Assembly: GCF_025145285.1 (NCBI RefSeq)
Contig: NZ_CP102251.1
Coordinates: 682,001 to 746,000 of the forward strand
Direction: 5' to 3'
DNA from: Alistipes onderdonkii
Lineage (GTDB): Bacteria > Bacteroidota > Bacteroidia > Bacteroidales > Rikenellaceae
DNA: 64,000 bases
The notes under the pieces are model-generated. The model was not told where the DNA came from. It did no database searches and saw only the letters and a program-made list of their open reading frames with translations. Position numbers and translations under genes: made by a program. Below are positions 17,980-26,861 of this stretch, one piece after another; the first letter of the stretch is position 1; every line of letters begins with the position of its first letter.

Positions 17980-18513
17980 TTAGTTATACTCTTGATTATT
18001 AGAGGTATTAAAATATTTTTTCTTAACATAAACTCTACCCACCCAAGCCTTTTTACCATAATCATAGCTTTTATCAATCCACCCTCTCACGGGGAGAGTG
18101 CCCGCAGAAGATTGCTGAAGGATAGTGAAAAGTTCAACATTATACGGTCTCGGTATATACCCTACACATTTTTCATCAAAATTATATACTCCTACTGCCT
18201 CGGAGTCATACTGATTATCCGGGTCAATCATTAAATACCCTCCGGAAAATGATTCAAGTTCATCATCAGTCAGCTTCCGATATTTCATACCAACAATATG
18301 ATATTCGACCTCTTCAGAATTATCGGTATTTAATTCGGGAGCATCTTGTATACCATACTTATGGAGCGCAAAAAACACCAATACGAGTAATAAAATAATA
18401 ATTGCAGGAATTGCCCAACTCCAGCCTTCGGGTATCCCCAGAGTATTCAATAATGCCACTACAACGACATAACCAATGATGCCAACAAGCAGATAACCCA
18501 ATAGCTTATCCAT
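17980..18513 (-). CDS. Membrane protein with HIRAN domain
   Basis: A 177-aa protein. Residues 1-55 hold two hydrophobic segments, MDKLLGYLLVGIIGYVVVVA and a longer one around IPAIIILLLVLVFFAL. The rest has a HIRAN-type core: YHIVGMKYRK, DNQYDSEAVGVY and VGYIPRPYN. HIRAN domains bind DNA ends or stalled forks and are usually fused to helicases; a membrane-tethered one is unusual. I chose ATG 18513. It is the leftmost prophage gene, downstream of the repressor, so it is likely expressed in the lysogen. Confidence 0.7.
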   Translation of the reverse strand: MDKLLGYLLVGIIGYVVVVALLNTLGIPEGWSWAIPAIIILLLVLVFFALHKYGIQDAPELNTDNSEEVEYHIVGMKYRKLTDDELESFSGGYLMIDPDNQYDSEAVGVYNFDEKCVGYIPRPYNVELFTILQQSSAGTLPVRGWIDKSYDYGKKAWVGRVYVKKKYFNTSNNQEYN

Positions 18514-18561
18514 ATCTACGTTAATATTTAGGAATAACCATCGTCTGGAGACCAAAGAAAA

Positions 18562-19008
18562 CTATTTTGCAGCGGCACATCCGGCATCGTCTTCCGTGCG
18601 GGCAGTGCGACTCCCCGATGACGTCAGGCGGTCGATTTTCTGGTACATATCAGCAATCAACTTGCCCTGCTCTGAATTCATTCTCTGCTGATCCGCAATC
18701 GTCCCCTGCTGGGAACTGACTGTTTCGATTAGTAACACCAATTTGTCAAATACCTCGCGAGGAACTTCTACGTTGGGCAGTAATATTTCTTTGCTGCCAA
18801 CAAGCATATTTCCATTACCGGATAAAAGCCAGTCAATATTAAGCTGCGGAAATTCACAGATTATTTTCTGTAACTTATCTCCTCCGATACCTTTAGATAT
18901 GTTATTTACATAGCCATTTGAAAAACCAAGTAGCTTTTCAAATCTACCTTGACTTAATCCTTGCGATTTTATAAATTCTATAAGTCGTTCTTTTACTGAT
19001 GATTGCAT
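18562..19008 (-). CDS. Prophage repressor, HTH XRE family
   Basis: A 148-aa protein with an N-terminal helix-turn-helix, residues 8-60 (FIKSQGLSQGRFEKLLGFS then NGYVNNISKGIGGDKL), and the PQLNIDWLLSGNGNML pattern common in Bacteroidota phage repressors. The C-terminal part has a Gln-rich helix that may mediate dimerisation. It diverges from the early operon across the operator region 19039-19135, the classic position of a CI-type repressor. No peptidase domain is visible, so RecA-linked self-cleavage is not expected. Confidence 0.85.
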   Translation of the reverse strand: MQSSVKERLIEFIKSQGLSQGRFEKLLGFSNGYVNNISKGIGGDKLQKIICEFPQLNIDWLLSGNGNMLVGSKEILLPNVEVPREVFDKLVLLIETVSSQQGTIADQQRMNSEQGKLIADMYQKIDRLTSSGSRTARTEDDAGCAAAK

Positions 19009-19038
19009 AATGAGGCTGATTAATCATGTAACTTTATA

Positions 19039-19135
19039 CAGAAATTTCTCGGTGAATATTTTGGTTTGCACAGAGATTTCTCTATATTTGCATTTGTAAA
19101 TAACAATGTTAATAACAAATGTAGAGAAATTTTCC
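19039..19135. promoter_or_regulatory. Operator cluster between repressor and early operon
   Basis: Three near-palindromic sites resemble GAGAAATTTCTC: CAGAAATTTCTC (19039-19050), CAGAGATTTCTC (19071-19082) and GAGAAATTTTCC (19124-19135). The middle one lies exactly between the -33 and -7 boxes of the early promoter, so binding would block transcription. They are probably the repressor's sites; this is inference from position and symmetry. Confidence 0.7.
19060..19090 (+). promoter_or_regulatory. Early promoter of the prophage
   Basis: TTTG at 19060-19063 and TATATTTG at 19083-19090 are separated by 19 bp, a perfect Bacteroidota promoter, driving the rightward early operon. Confidence 0.85.
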
Positions 19136-19155
19136 ACCATTTCAAACACAATCCT

Positions 19156-19440
19156 ATGCAAAACAGAAAATCAACTGCAACCCCGGCGTACAGTATGCCG
19201 CAATGCGAAACCCGCTACCTGCGGGGGAAGGAAACCAAGATGGTTCAGAGCTACCCCAACAACGTGAGGCTGGTCGTGAACCTCGACACGGAGGAGAGCC
19301 GCCTGATGATCGGCAACCGCCTGTTGGGCATCTACAACGGGACAGACATCGAAAAGATGCGGCGTATAACATCGGCCGCCGAAAGTCTGTCCCTGACAAT
19401 AGGGCATCGGAGTCCTGACCGTGTCCGCATCCTGTCGTGA
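19156..19440 (+). CDS. First early-operon protein, hypothetical
   Basis: A 94-aa protein of unknown function with no clear domain. I chose ATG 19156 (MQNRKSTA) because it follows the leader CACAATCCT, and the same 13-mer CAATCCTATGCAA surrounds the start of the HTH gene at 23416. The first gene after an early promoter is often a regulator or host-takeover factor, but nothing here identifies it. Confidence 0.65.
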   Translation: MQNRKSTATPAYSMPQCETRYLRGKETKMVQSYPNNVRLVVNLDTEESRLMIGNRLLGIYNGTDIEKMRRITSAAESLSLTIGHRSPDRVRILS

Positions 19441-19455
19441 GATAGTACCGGACGC

Positions 19456-19507
19456 AGAGGGCGGCCAACTTTTAATCTGGCGATTAGATTTTCGCCGCCC
19501 TCTTTTT
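19456..19507 (+). terminator. Terminator-like hairpin inside the early operon
   Basis: A 10-bp perfect stem (AGAGGGCGGC with GCCGCCCTCT) has a long loop containing a second small stem (AATCT/AGATT) and is followed by T5. It lies between the first and second early genes, so early transcription would need read-through or antitermination to reach the replication genes. Confidence 0.7.
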
Positions 19508-19534
19508 CCACCGAATCAAAAATTTAAAAAATAT

Positions 19535-19744
19535 ATGGAACAAACCAAGACATTCATCGAGTTCTGGCGGGGGCTGGACATCCACAGTCGGGAAGAACTC
19601 CGGACAGTAGGCGCAAAGATGCTCTTTGTTGCGACCTCGACTTTCAACGCCTACGGGTGCGGCGCCCGGCAAGTCCCGCTGTCCAAGCGCGAGGCGTTGG
19701 CAAAATTCATCGCCGAGAAGTACCAAATCAACGTAACATTTTAA
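19535..19744 (+). CDS. Small hypothetical early protein
   Basis: A 69-aa protein (MEQTKTFIEFWRGLDIHSRE) with a possible helical fold and no recognised family. ATG 19535 follows an A-rich leader just after the hairpin at 19456. Probably an early accessory protein. Confidence 0.6.
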   Translation: MEQTKTFIEFWRGLDIHSREELRTVGAKMLFVATSTFNAYGCGARQVPLSKREALAKFIAEKYQINVTF

Positions 19745-19755
19745 ACGACAGAACC

Positions 19756-19941
19756 ATGCAAACTATCATATTGATTATCCTCGCCTGTATAACGGGTTTT
19801 CTCGACTTCCTCATTCTGCTCTACATTGCAAAATCACTGTTGCAAGCCCGTGCAGATGACCGGCAAGGACTGATCCCCACCCTCATCTGTTTTATCCTGA
19901 ACACAATCGTCGCCGTAGCGCTCATCCTCAAACTCTGGTAG
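19756..19941 (+). CDS. Small two-helix membrane protein
   Basis: A 61-aa protein with two hydrophobic helices (about residues 2-25 and 38-60) separated by a charged loop, ARADDRQGL. Function is unknown; small early phage membrane proteins often exclude other phages, but nothing proves that here. Confidence 0.6.
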   Translation: MQTIILIILACITGFLDFLILLYIAKSLLQARADDRQGLIPTLICFILNTIVAVALILKLW

Positions 19942-19943
19942 CC

Positions 19944-20150
19944 ATGTATTGCGACAAAGACAATCGGGAACACTACGCCATAATGGATCTCGACAAAGAG
20001 CTGTTAGAAACGATACGCCGCGCGCTCACAATGTACCGCTGCGGTCTGTATGAAGGCATACAAGAGGAAAAACGCCCGCGAATCAAAGAAGATTTCCAGC
20101 AACAGTACGATAGGGCCGGCATAATCGTCGAACACATCGAATCTTTATAA
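19944..20150 (+). CDS. Small hypothetical early protein
   Basis: A 68-aa helical, charged protein (MYCDKDNREHYAIMDLDKEL) of no recognised family. It ends 7 bp before a nine-G tract and 57 bp before the primase gene. Confidence 0.6.
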   Translation: MYCDKDNREHYAIMDLDKELLETIRRALTMYRCGLYEGIQEEKRPRIKEDFQQQYDRAGIIVEHIESL

Positions 20151-20157
20151 CCAAATC

Positions 20158-20166
20158 GGGGGGGGG
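20158..20166 (+). repeat. G9 tract in the primase 5' leader
   Basis: Nine consecutive G lie between the end of the preceding gene and the primase ATG, 41 bp before it. A small hairpin (TTTCCC with GGGAAA) follows. Slippage would change the leader, not a reading frame. Confidence 0.85.
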
Positions 20167-20207
20167 ATTTCCCAAAGGGGGAAAGTCCCGCCAGAAACAC
20201 CGCGCAA

Positions 20208-23200
20208 ATGATACCTGAATACGTCATAGACCAAATACTATCCAAAGACATCGTCTCTATAATCGGGGGCGAAGGAGTAAGTCTGAAGAGGGCCGGCGTC
20301 AATTACGAATGCTGCTGTCCCTTTCACAAGGAAAAGACACCTTCGTTCAAAGTGTCCCCGGTAAAGGGAATCTTCACCTGCTTCGGATGTAGTGCGAAAG
20401 GCAATGCCATATCTTTCGTGATGATGCTCTACAACATGACGTTCCCCGAAGCGGTGGAGTATTTGGCAAAAAAACTCAACATCGAATATAAGGCCGAGGA
20501 GCTGACTCCTGAGCAAAAAGAGGCCCGGTTCCGCCGTTCTCGTATTTTCGAAATCAATCAGATTGCCCTCGAATATTTCCGTGAAAGTTACAAGCAATCA
20601 CTCCCAGCCCAAAAATACGCAACAAAGGAGCGAGGGTTCAAAGAGGAGACGATCGACAATATGCTGATCGGCTTCGCCCCGTACAAAGGCGGATTCCGCG
20701 AATATGCCACACAAAAAGGGTACAAGGAGCAACTACTGATCGACGCTGACCTCGTCCGCCGAAGCGAACGCGACGGCTCCCTGTACGATACTTTCCGCGG
20801 GCGGCTGATGTTCACCATACGCGACCGGACAGGAAACATCGTCGGCTTCTCCGGTCGTCTTATGGATAAGGAGAACCCCAAAAAGCTCCCGAAATACATC
20901 AACACGGGTGACACGGCGGTCTACAAAAAAGGTGAGCATCTGTTCGCATACTTCGAGTCGGCACGTCAGGCTGCGGCCGTCCGCACAATGAATCTCGTCG
21001 AGGGGAATCCCGACGCTATCCGCATGCACCAGATCGGCGTAGACAATACGGTCGCCCCGCTCGGCACTGCCCTCACACCAAAGCAGATCGAACTCATAAA
21101 GAAGGTCGCCGACACCGTAATCATCATCGGAGACATGGATGATGCCGGGCAGAAGGCCGTTGTCAAAAACGCCGAAACCATGCTCCGCGAAGGGCTGGCC
21201 GTGCGGGTCATGGAAATCAAAGACAACTACAAAGACCCTGACGATTATTTCCGGCAATATTCAAAGGGGTACGAAGAATTGTTGAGCAATTCCACAACAG
21301 ACTTTATCCCGTGGCTCTGCGCTCACAAAATGGAAGGCAAGAACTCCCAGACCGAGCAGATCGCCGTCATATCCGAAGTTTGTCAGCTCTTGGCTCTATG
21401 CCGCGACGAAAGTACGGTCAACATGTATCTGGACATGTTCGCGCGTGAGTACAAGAACCGCAAGATATGGACGGCAGAGCTACAAAAAATCCAACTCGAA
21501 CGGGAACGAGCGCAGCGAAAAAAGGAAGAAAGCTATTCCGAGGACATGATTTCGGAATACGGGTTCTATATCTCACACAATAGTTATTACGGTGCCGGAC
21601 GAGGAAATGCCGATGTCCGCTGGTCGAACTTCATCCTCGAACCGATCGTCCATGTCAAAGACGACCAGAACGCCCGGCGTCTGTTCCGGATGCGGAACGA
21701 CAAAGGAGAGGAAGCAGTCATCAAACTCGATCAGCGTTCGCTCGTATCGTTTGCCGACTTCCGCATCCGTACGGAATCGAAAGGCAACTACATCTGGGAA
21801 GCCGGACAGGGCGAACTGACCAAACTCAAAAAATACCTGTTCGACGGGACTCCCTCAGCCGACGAAATCAAACAGCTCGGATGGCAGAAACGGCACCAAA
21901 TATACGCATGGGGAAACGGCGCAATGGATGAAGGGCACTTCGTCAAAGCTAATGATTTCGGCTTGGTGAACGTCCGCGGGCAGCTTTTCTATTTGCCGGG
22001 ATGTTCCAAAGATACGGCAGACGATCCGCAAAGCTACCAATTTCAGCGGCGCTTCGTCTATGCAATTACCAATGACATAACGCTCAACGACTACGCGACA
22101 CGACTCATCGAGGTGTTCGGCGATAATGCGAAGGTCGGACTCTGCTTCCTGATCGCGTCGCTCTTCCGGGATCTCGTCGTGAATGTCACGACATCATTCC
22201 CGATTCTGAACCTCTTCGGCCCCAAAGGTTCGGGGAAATCCGAACTCGCCCACTCGCTGACATCGTTTTTTATCCCGTCCTATATAGCGCCGAACATCAA
22301 CAATACGACGAAAGCGGCGCTTGCCGAGGCCGTGGCCGAGGTGTCTAATGCGATCGTCCACATCGACGAGTACAAAAACACGCTCGACATCGAGAAACGG
22401 GAATTCCTGAAGGGCTTATGGGACGGTGCCGGCCGCTCCCGCATGAACATGGACAACGATAAAAAGCGGGAAACTACGGCCGTGGATTGCGGCGTGATAC
22501 TGAGCGGGCAAGAAATGCCGACAGCAGACATTGCTCTTTTTTCCCGACTGGTATTTCTCACCTTCTCCAAGACGACCTTTTCCGATGACGAGAAAAGGAG
22601 GTACAACGAACTCAAGCTGATCGAAAAGCGCGGCCTGACCCACCTAACTGGGGAGCTGCTCAAGCACCGCAATCAGTTCCGCAGTAATTACCGCCACATG
22701 TACGACGAAACCGCCGCCGACTTCTCCGTGGCATTCGTAGGCAAAATCATCGAGGATCGCACCTTCAGGAACTGGGTGTCGATCACCGCGGCTTTCCGCA
22801 GCATCGAGCATCTGCTTCACCTGCCTTTCACATACACCGAAATACTCCCAATGGTCACAAGGATGTGCGAAACGCAGAATCTCAAGACCAACGAAAACAA
22901 CGAACTCGCCGGATTCTGGGAAACGGTCGATATCCTTGCATCATCCGGAAAAATATGGATCGGCGTGGACTACCACATCAAAGCGTCCACGAAAAAAGGA
23001 ATTCCGATCAAAGAATCAAAAACGCCACTGGAGCTACCGGAAGGGGCACGCTACCTATCCGTATCATTCCTCCGTATATCGCAGCTATACGCCAAGGAAA
23101 GCCGAGATTCCGAAAGCAAAAAGATACCCCGTGACTCGCTGAAATACTATCTGGAACATAGCCGGGAATTCCTCGGCACAAAAAAGGCCGAGCGTTTCAA

Positions 23201-23396
23201 AGTCATCCAGAACCCGACAGGATTCGTCCCGGCCGGAGACGCAGCTACAGGGCGAACAACAACGGCAATGCTCTTCGACTACAAAATGATCTGCGAGAAT
23301 TACGGCATCGACCTCGACACCTCACGGAGTTACACAGACAATCCAGACGAACAAGACGATCCGGAACCTTTCACCCCTACGCAACTATCATTTTAA
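20208..23396 (+). CDS. Phage DNA primase-helicase
   Basis: A 1062-aa replication protein. The N terminus has a CHC2 zinc finger (CCCPFH at 35-40 and CFGC at 58-61). A TOPRIM-type primase core follows, with VEGNPDAIRMH near residue 260 and GDMDDAG near 307, and the C-terminal half has a P-loop ATPase, GPKGSGKSE near 671, for helicase activity. It would prime and unwind phage DNA. It is the largest early gene and shows that the phage replicates with its own primase-helicase, not by transposition. Confidence 0.9.
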   Translation: MIPEYVIDQILSKDIVSIIGGEGVSLKRAGVNYECCCPFHKEKTPSFKVSPVKGIFTCFGCSAKGNAISFVMMLYNMTFPEAVEYLAKKLNIEYKAEELTPEQKEARFRRSRIFEINQIALEYFRESYKQSLPAQKYATKERGFKEETIDNMLIGFAPYKGGFREYATQKGYKEQLLIDADLVRRSERDGSLYDTFRGRLMFTIRDRTGNIVGFSGRLMDKENPKKLPKYINTGDTAVYKKGEHLFAYFESARQAAAVRTMNLVEGNPDAIRMHQIGVDNTVAPLGTALTPKQIELIKKVADTVIIIGDMDDAGQKAVVKNAETMLREGLAVRVMEIKDNYKDPDDYFRQYSKGYEELLSNSTTDFIPWLCAHKMEGKNSQTEQIAVISEVCQLLALCRDESTVNMYLDMFAREYKNRKIWTAELQKIQLERERAQRKKEESYSEDMISEYGFYISHNSYYGAGRGNADVRWSNFILEPIVHVKDDQNARRLFRMRNDKGEEAVIKLDQRSLVSFADFRIRTESKGNYIWEAGQGELTKLKKYLFDGTPSADEIKQLGWQKRHQIYAWGNGAMDEGHFVKANDFGLVNVRGQLFYLPGCSKDTADDPQSYQFQRRFVYAITNDITLNDYATRLIEVFGDNAKVGLCFLIASLFRDLVVNVTTSFPILNLFGPKGSGKSELAHSLTSFFIPSYIAPNINNTTKAALAEAVAEVSNAIVHIDEYKNTLDIEKREFLKGLWDGAGRSRMNMDNDKKRETTAVDCGVILSGQEMPTADIALFSRLVFLTFSKTTFSDDEKRRYNELKLIEKRGLTHLTGELLKHRNQFRSNYRHMYDETAADFSVAFVGKIIEDRTFRNWVSITAAFRSIEHLLHLPFTYTEILPMVTRMCETQNLKTNENNELAGFWETVDILASSGKIWIGVDYHIKASTKKGIPIKESKTPLELPEGARYLSVSFLRISQLYAKESRDSESKKIPRDSLKYYLEHSREFLGTKKAERFKVIQNPTGFVPAGDAATGRTTTAMLFDYKMICENYGIDLDTSRSYTDNPDEQDDPEPFTPTQLSF

Positions 23397-23415
23397 TCAC
23401 CTAATATTCAATCCT

Positions 23416-23865
23416 ATGCAAAACAACAAATCAAAACAGAAACAGGCGGAAAAAGAAACCCCGACTAACTGGCAGCGCATCGAAATGGTCATCCAACAAT
23501 CGAAAATGACCGCTAACGCATTCGCACGACACATCGGCTTGCCCCGCGGTGAAAACCTTTATCAGATCAAAAAGGGAAATAATGGAATCTCGCTCGATGT
23601 AGCCACCCGCATCTGCCAACATTACCCCGAAATCGACAAGCTCTGGTTGCTGACGGGCGACGGACAGATGCTCCGCGATGACGCGCCCGCCGGGCCGTGG
23701 GCGAATATCGGAACGCCGAACAGCGAGGCATTTATAGGCTTTGCGGCGGCGCTGATACTCCCGGAGTTAGTGAATAAACCCGAATGCCGCGACCCCTATA
23801 CTATGGCCGTGGAGCATGCAAAAAAACTTATGGCGGCACTTGCAAAGAAAGGAGGGGAACAATGA
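23416..23865 (+). CDS. HTH transcriptional regulator (Cro/CI-like)
   Basis: A 149-aa protein with a helix-turn-helix at residues 17-60 (MVIQQSKMTANAFARHIG and NGISLDVATRI) and then IDKLWLLTGDGQML, which resembles the corresponding part of the repressor at 18562. It starts in the same 13-mer as the first early gene. It may be a second regulator, for example a Cro-like switch protein. Its stop overlaps the start of the next gene. Confidence 0.75.
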   Translation: MQNNKSKQKQAEKETPTNWQRIEMVIQQSKMTANAFARHIGLPRGENLYQIKKGNNGISLDVATRICQHYPEIDKLWLLTGDGQMLRDDAPAGPWANIGTPNSEAFIGFAAALILPELVNKPECRDPYTMAVEHAKKLMAALAKKGGEQ

Positions 23866-24356
23866 GTTTTCAAACCTCATGTATGGTACTCGTTCGGGAT
23901 GAGCAGCAGCAAATCAAACTCGAAAAGTGGGTGAAAGGTATCGGCAGGCAAATTATTGGAGGAAGGCAAGATTGGTCTAACTTTTTTCTGGCCGACACAG
24001 ACCAGACATGCTTTTGGCTGCAACTCGACGAAAATGATCTGGGATTGTTTGACCAAGACTTTTACAACTGCGACGAAAATATCGAAATGTTCAAGGCACT
24101 GGCGGCCATGAACAGAGACAACGACCGCGAGCAATGGTTCGTCGCTCACGCCGTCATCCGCTTCGAAAGGCTGAAAGATACCGTACAGACTGAAACCGGG
24201 GAACGGCTGATTATGGCCGGTGAATGGTTCAAGGTTCTGATACCACGGGCCAGCGACATCCGGGCTAAATGGATGGCAGCAGTAGCACCGAAGCAACTGT
24301 GCCACAAAGCTACCAAAGACGAAATCATCGAACATTTTAACCGAAAGAAACTATGA
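23862..24356 (+). CDS. Hypothetical early protein
   Basis: A 164-aa protein starting MSFQTSCMVLVRDEQQQIKL with a strong GGAGGGG in front of ATG 23862. Mixed alpha/beta composition, no recognised family. It overlaps both neighbours by 4 bp, so it is translationally coupled in the early operon. Confidence 0.65.
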   Translation: MSFQTSCMVLVRDEQQQIKLEKWVKGIGRQIIGGRQDWSNFFLADTDQTCFWLQLDENDLGLFDQDFYNCDENIEMFKALAAMNRDNDREQWFVAHAVIRFERLKDTVQTETGERLIMAGEWFKVLIPRASDIRAKWMAAVAPKQLCHKATKDEIIEHFNRKKL

Positions 24357-25045
24357 AAAGCATCGGTTTTCTCGAAGAACTGCAGCGCGAAGTCATTGCG
24401 CGGCACAAGACGGAAACACGTCGGCTGACAGACCCGCAGCCAGACGATTATTTGCTCAATCCTCGCGGCGATTTCATCCTTCCAGATGGTAGTCGCGCAG
24501 ACCTTCTTGCTCGCCGCCGTCTCGTTCGTCCCCGGTACAAGGTCGGCGAAGTTATCTTTATCAAAGAGCCGTACATTCCGCACCCTTTGGGTCTTGATAG
24601 AGTATTTTACAAATACGATCCGGCAGACATTCAAGCCCTGCAAGAACTCGGATATGGAGAATACCTTGACAAACCCGGATTCTGGCGAAATAAGCAATCC
24701 ATGCCGGCGCGGATGGCCCGCTACTTCCTTCGGATAACAGCCCGGCATGGCGAACGGCTACAAGACATCACCGAAGAAGCTGCAAAGCGAGAGGGAGTAC
24801 GACCGTTTACCTCCATCGAGGGGCATTACGTCCACTATTGCCCGGAACTACATTTTACCAAAGAAGAACTCGTAGACGGCTATCCGCATTGTAGCAACGC
24901 AATCGCCAGTTTCCAGACTCTAATGGAAAGGCTCGAAGATCGCGGAATTTGGGAAAAGAACCCCTTTGTGTGGGTGTATAACTTCGAATTTACAACCGAA
25001 TTAACAGCCGCCGAACGTCGGCACTACAACCTTCCAAAACAATGA
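24353..25045 (+). CDS. ASCH/PUA-like domain phage protein
   Basis: A 230-aa protein. The sequence YKVGEVIFIKEPY, then SMPARMARYFLRITARHGERLQDITEEAAKREG, is the typical ASCH-like arrangement seen in phage early regions. ASCH folds bind RNA or nucleotides. It lies directly before a DNA adenine methylase with a 4-bp overlap, so it may support DNA modification or protection from host restriction; that is inference. Confidence 0.7.
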   Translation: MKSIGFLEELQREVIARHKTETRRLTDPQPDDYLLNPRGDFILPDGSRADLLARRRLVRPRYKVGEVIFIKEPYIPHPLGLDRVFYKYDPADIQALQELGYGEYLDKPGFWRNKQSMPARMARYFLRITARHGERLQDITEEAAKREGVRPFTSIEGHYVHYCPELHFTKEELVDGYPHCSNAIASFQTLMERLEDRGIWEKNPFVWVYNFEFTTELTAAERRHYNLPKQ

Positions 25046-25938
25046 GCGGCAACAATAGCAAAAAGATAGCCTTCAACTACTTCGGTGGCAAGTTTTCTTT
25101 TATAGAATATCTCTACGAGAATTTTCCACCGAAGTTCACTCACCTCGTCGATCTCTTCGCGGGATCGATGGTCGTATCATTGAACTACCGAGGCAATGTC
25201 ATTCGGACAGCCAACGAAATAAACGGCGAAATAACCAACTTCTTCGAGCAGCTCCGCGAACATGAAGATGAACTCATCCGGATGTTAGAACTGACTCCAT
25301 GCTCTGAACTCGAATACCGGAAATGCTGGGGGGGGGCTGAAGGAATCACAGACCTTGAACGCGCTCGACGGTTCTATGTCCGTGTGCGGCAGTCGTTCTT
25401 CGGACTGGGTGTGCAACGACAAAATAAAGGGTGGCACATGTCCAAACAACACGTGAACGCACAGGGAGGAGAAACAGTCAGCCGATGGAAAAACGGAGTT
25501 GAGAAACTTCATGAAGTAGCGCAGGAAATCCGCCGCAACTTCCAGATCATCAACAGCGACTTCTCTGCCGCAATCGACAAGCTCGACTTTCCGGAGGCAT
25601 TTTTTTATTGCGACCCACCGTATCCTTTGGAAAGCCGCGGGAGTAAACATAAGGGTGGAGACTACCTGTTCGACTTTACGGATGCAGATCACGAACGGCT
25701 GGCTTGGAAACTTCATCAAATAAAAGGATTCGCAATGGTCAGTGGATATGATTGCCTGCTTATGGATTATCTCTATGATGATTGGCATAAAATCAAATTC
25801 CCGATGAAACGTAACAACATCCGCTCTAACATCGTCAATGGCAGCGGTACGCTCATGCAGGAGTGTATTTGGTGCAACTATGAAATACCGGTTCGAAATC
25901 AAAATTTATTTTTACATGAAACCGCTTACTCTATCTGA
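25042..25938 (+). CDS. DNA N6-adenine methyltransferase (D12/Dam-like) with internal G9 tract
   Basis: A 298-aa methylase with FNYFGGKFSF near residue 11 and DLFAGS at 37-42 for S-adenosylmethionine, and catalytic DPPYP at 191-195. It transfers a methyl group to adenine in DNA. A run of nine G (25328-25336) encodes the W-G-G stretch near residues 96-98; the present length keeps the frame open, but a change of one or two G would truncate the protein before its catalytic motif. It overlaps its neighbours, so it belongs to the modification cassette. Confidence 0.85.
   Translation: MSGNNSKKIAFNYFGGKFSFIEYLYENFPPKFTHLVDLFAGSMVVSLNYRGNVIRTANEINGEITNFFEQLREHEDELIRMLELTPCSELEYRKCWGGAEGITDLERARRFYVRVRQSFFGLGVQRQNKGWHMSKQHVNAQGGETVSRWKNGVEKLHEVAQEIRRNFQIINSDFSAAIDKLDFPEAFFYCDPPYPLESRGSKHKGGDYLFDFTDADHERLAWKLHQIKGFAMVSGYDCLLMDYLYDDWHKIKFPMKRNNIRSNIVNGSGTLMQECIWCNYEIPVRNQNLFLHETAYSI
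25328..25336 (+). repeat. G9 tract inside the early adenine methylase
   Basis: Nine consecutive G in the coding strand, in frame at the current length. Confidence 0.9.
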
Positions 25939-26860
25939 CCTTCGCACTCGTCAGGCGTGGCCGCTCAATCAAAAGATCGACCACACATGCTACGCCATGG
26001 AAACGTTCGTTGCCTACTGCAAAGAGCACGACCGCACGCCCTACGTATCATTTTCCGGCGGACTAAACTCAACCGTCCTGCTCGACTTGGCTCGCCGGTT
26101 CGTCGATCCTAACATGAAGGGCGTGTTCTGCTCAACAGGTAACGAATACCCGGAAATCGTCCGGTTCGTGCGGCATACGGATAACATCGAGATCATCCAC
26201 CCGGCCATGCCCCCACGCGAGGTCATGGCCCGATATGGGTTTCCTCTTGTAAGCAAAGAGCAGGCGCAAGCTGTCCGAAATATTCGGACGACCAACAGCG
26301 ACAAATTACGGACATATAGGCTCTACGGCGACGGAGTACGCCGGGCCGGCGTACTCTCAGAAAAATGGCGCTACCTGATAAGTGAGCCTTATATGACCTC
26401 GGAAAAGTGTTGCGAAATACTGAAAAAGCGGCCTTTCCGCAAATTCAACGCCCAAACACAGAGCCTTGGGATGGTCGGCACGATGGCCGACGAAAGCAAA
26501 CTGCGGCAAACCATGTATGTCCGTCGCGGCGGGTGCAACGTCTTTTCGGATAATCCCCGCAAGGTTCACAGCGCCCCGCTGTCGATCTGGACTGCCGCGG
26601 ACTGCCGGGACTACATTCACAGATTCGACATACCCTATTGCCCGATTTACGACATACCGGGCATTACCCGAACCGGCTGCGTATTCTGCGGGTTCGGCGC
26701 ACACCTCGGAGGGGGGGGGAGGCGCTTTCACATACTGTACACTCTACATCCGAAACTCTACCAAATGGCAATGAACTACACCAACAACGGCTACACGCTA
26801 CGCTATGCCCTTCGGCGGATGGGCGTGCAGCTACCAGACGAACATCCCGAACTATTCTAA
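25916..26860 (+). CDS. PAPS-reductase/DndC-like protein with internal G9 tract
   Basis: A 314-aa protein with the pyrophosphatase loop SFSGGLNST (residues 45-53), a SEKCCEILKK block and a C-terminal TGCVFCGFG motif. This pattern is typical of the phosphoadenosine-phosphosulfate reductase family, to which DndC (DNA phosphorothioation) also belongs. It sits between two DNA methylases, so a DNA-modification role is possible. A nine-G run (26711-26719) encodes GGG shortly after the CxxC motif; the frame is open now but would break with slippage. Exact activity is not known. Confidence 0.7.
   Translation: MKPLTLSDLRTRQAWPLNQKIDHTCYAMETFVAYCKEHDRTPYVSFSGGLNSTVLLDLARRFVDPNMKGVFCSTGNEYPEIVRFVRHTDNIEIIHPAMPPREVMARYGFPLVSKEQAQAVRNIRTTNSDKLRTYRLYGDGVRRAGVLSEKWRYLISEPYMTSEKCCEILKKRPFRKFNAQTQSLGMVGTMADESKLRQTMYVRRGGCNVFSDNPRKVHSAPLSIWTAADCRDYIHRFDIPYCPIYDIPGITRTGCVFCGFGAHLGGGGRRFHILYTLHPKLYQMAMNYTNNGYTLRYALRRMGVQLPDEHPELF
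26711..26719 (+). repeat. G9 tract inside the PAPS-reductase-like gene
   Basis: Nine G on the coding strand near the C terminus, in frame as present. Confidence 0.85.
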
Positions 26861-26861
26861 A

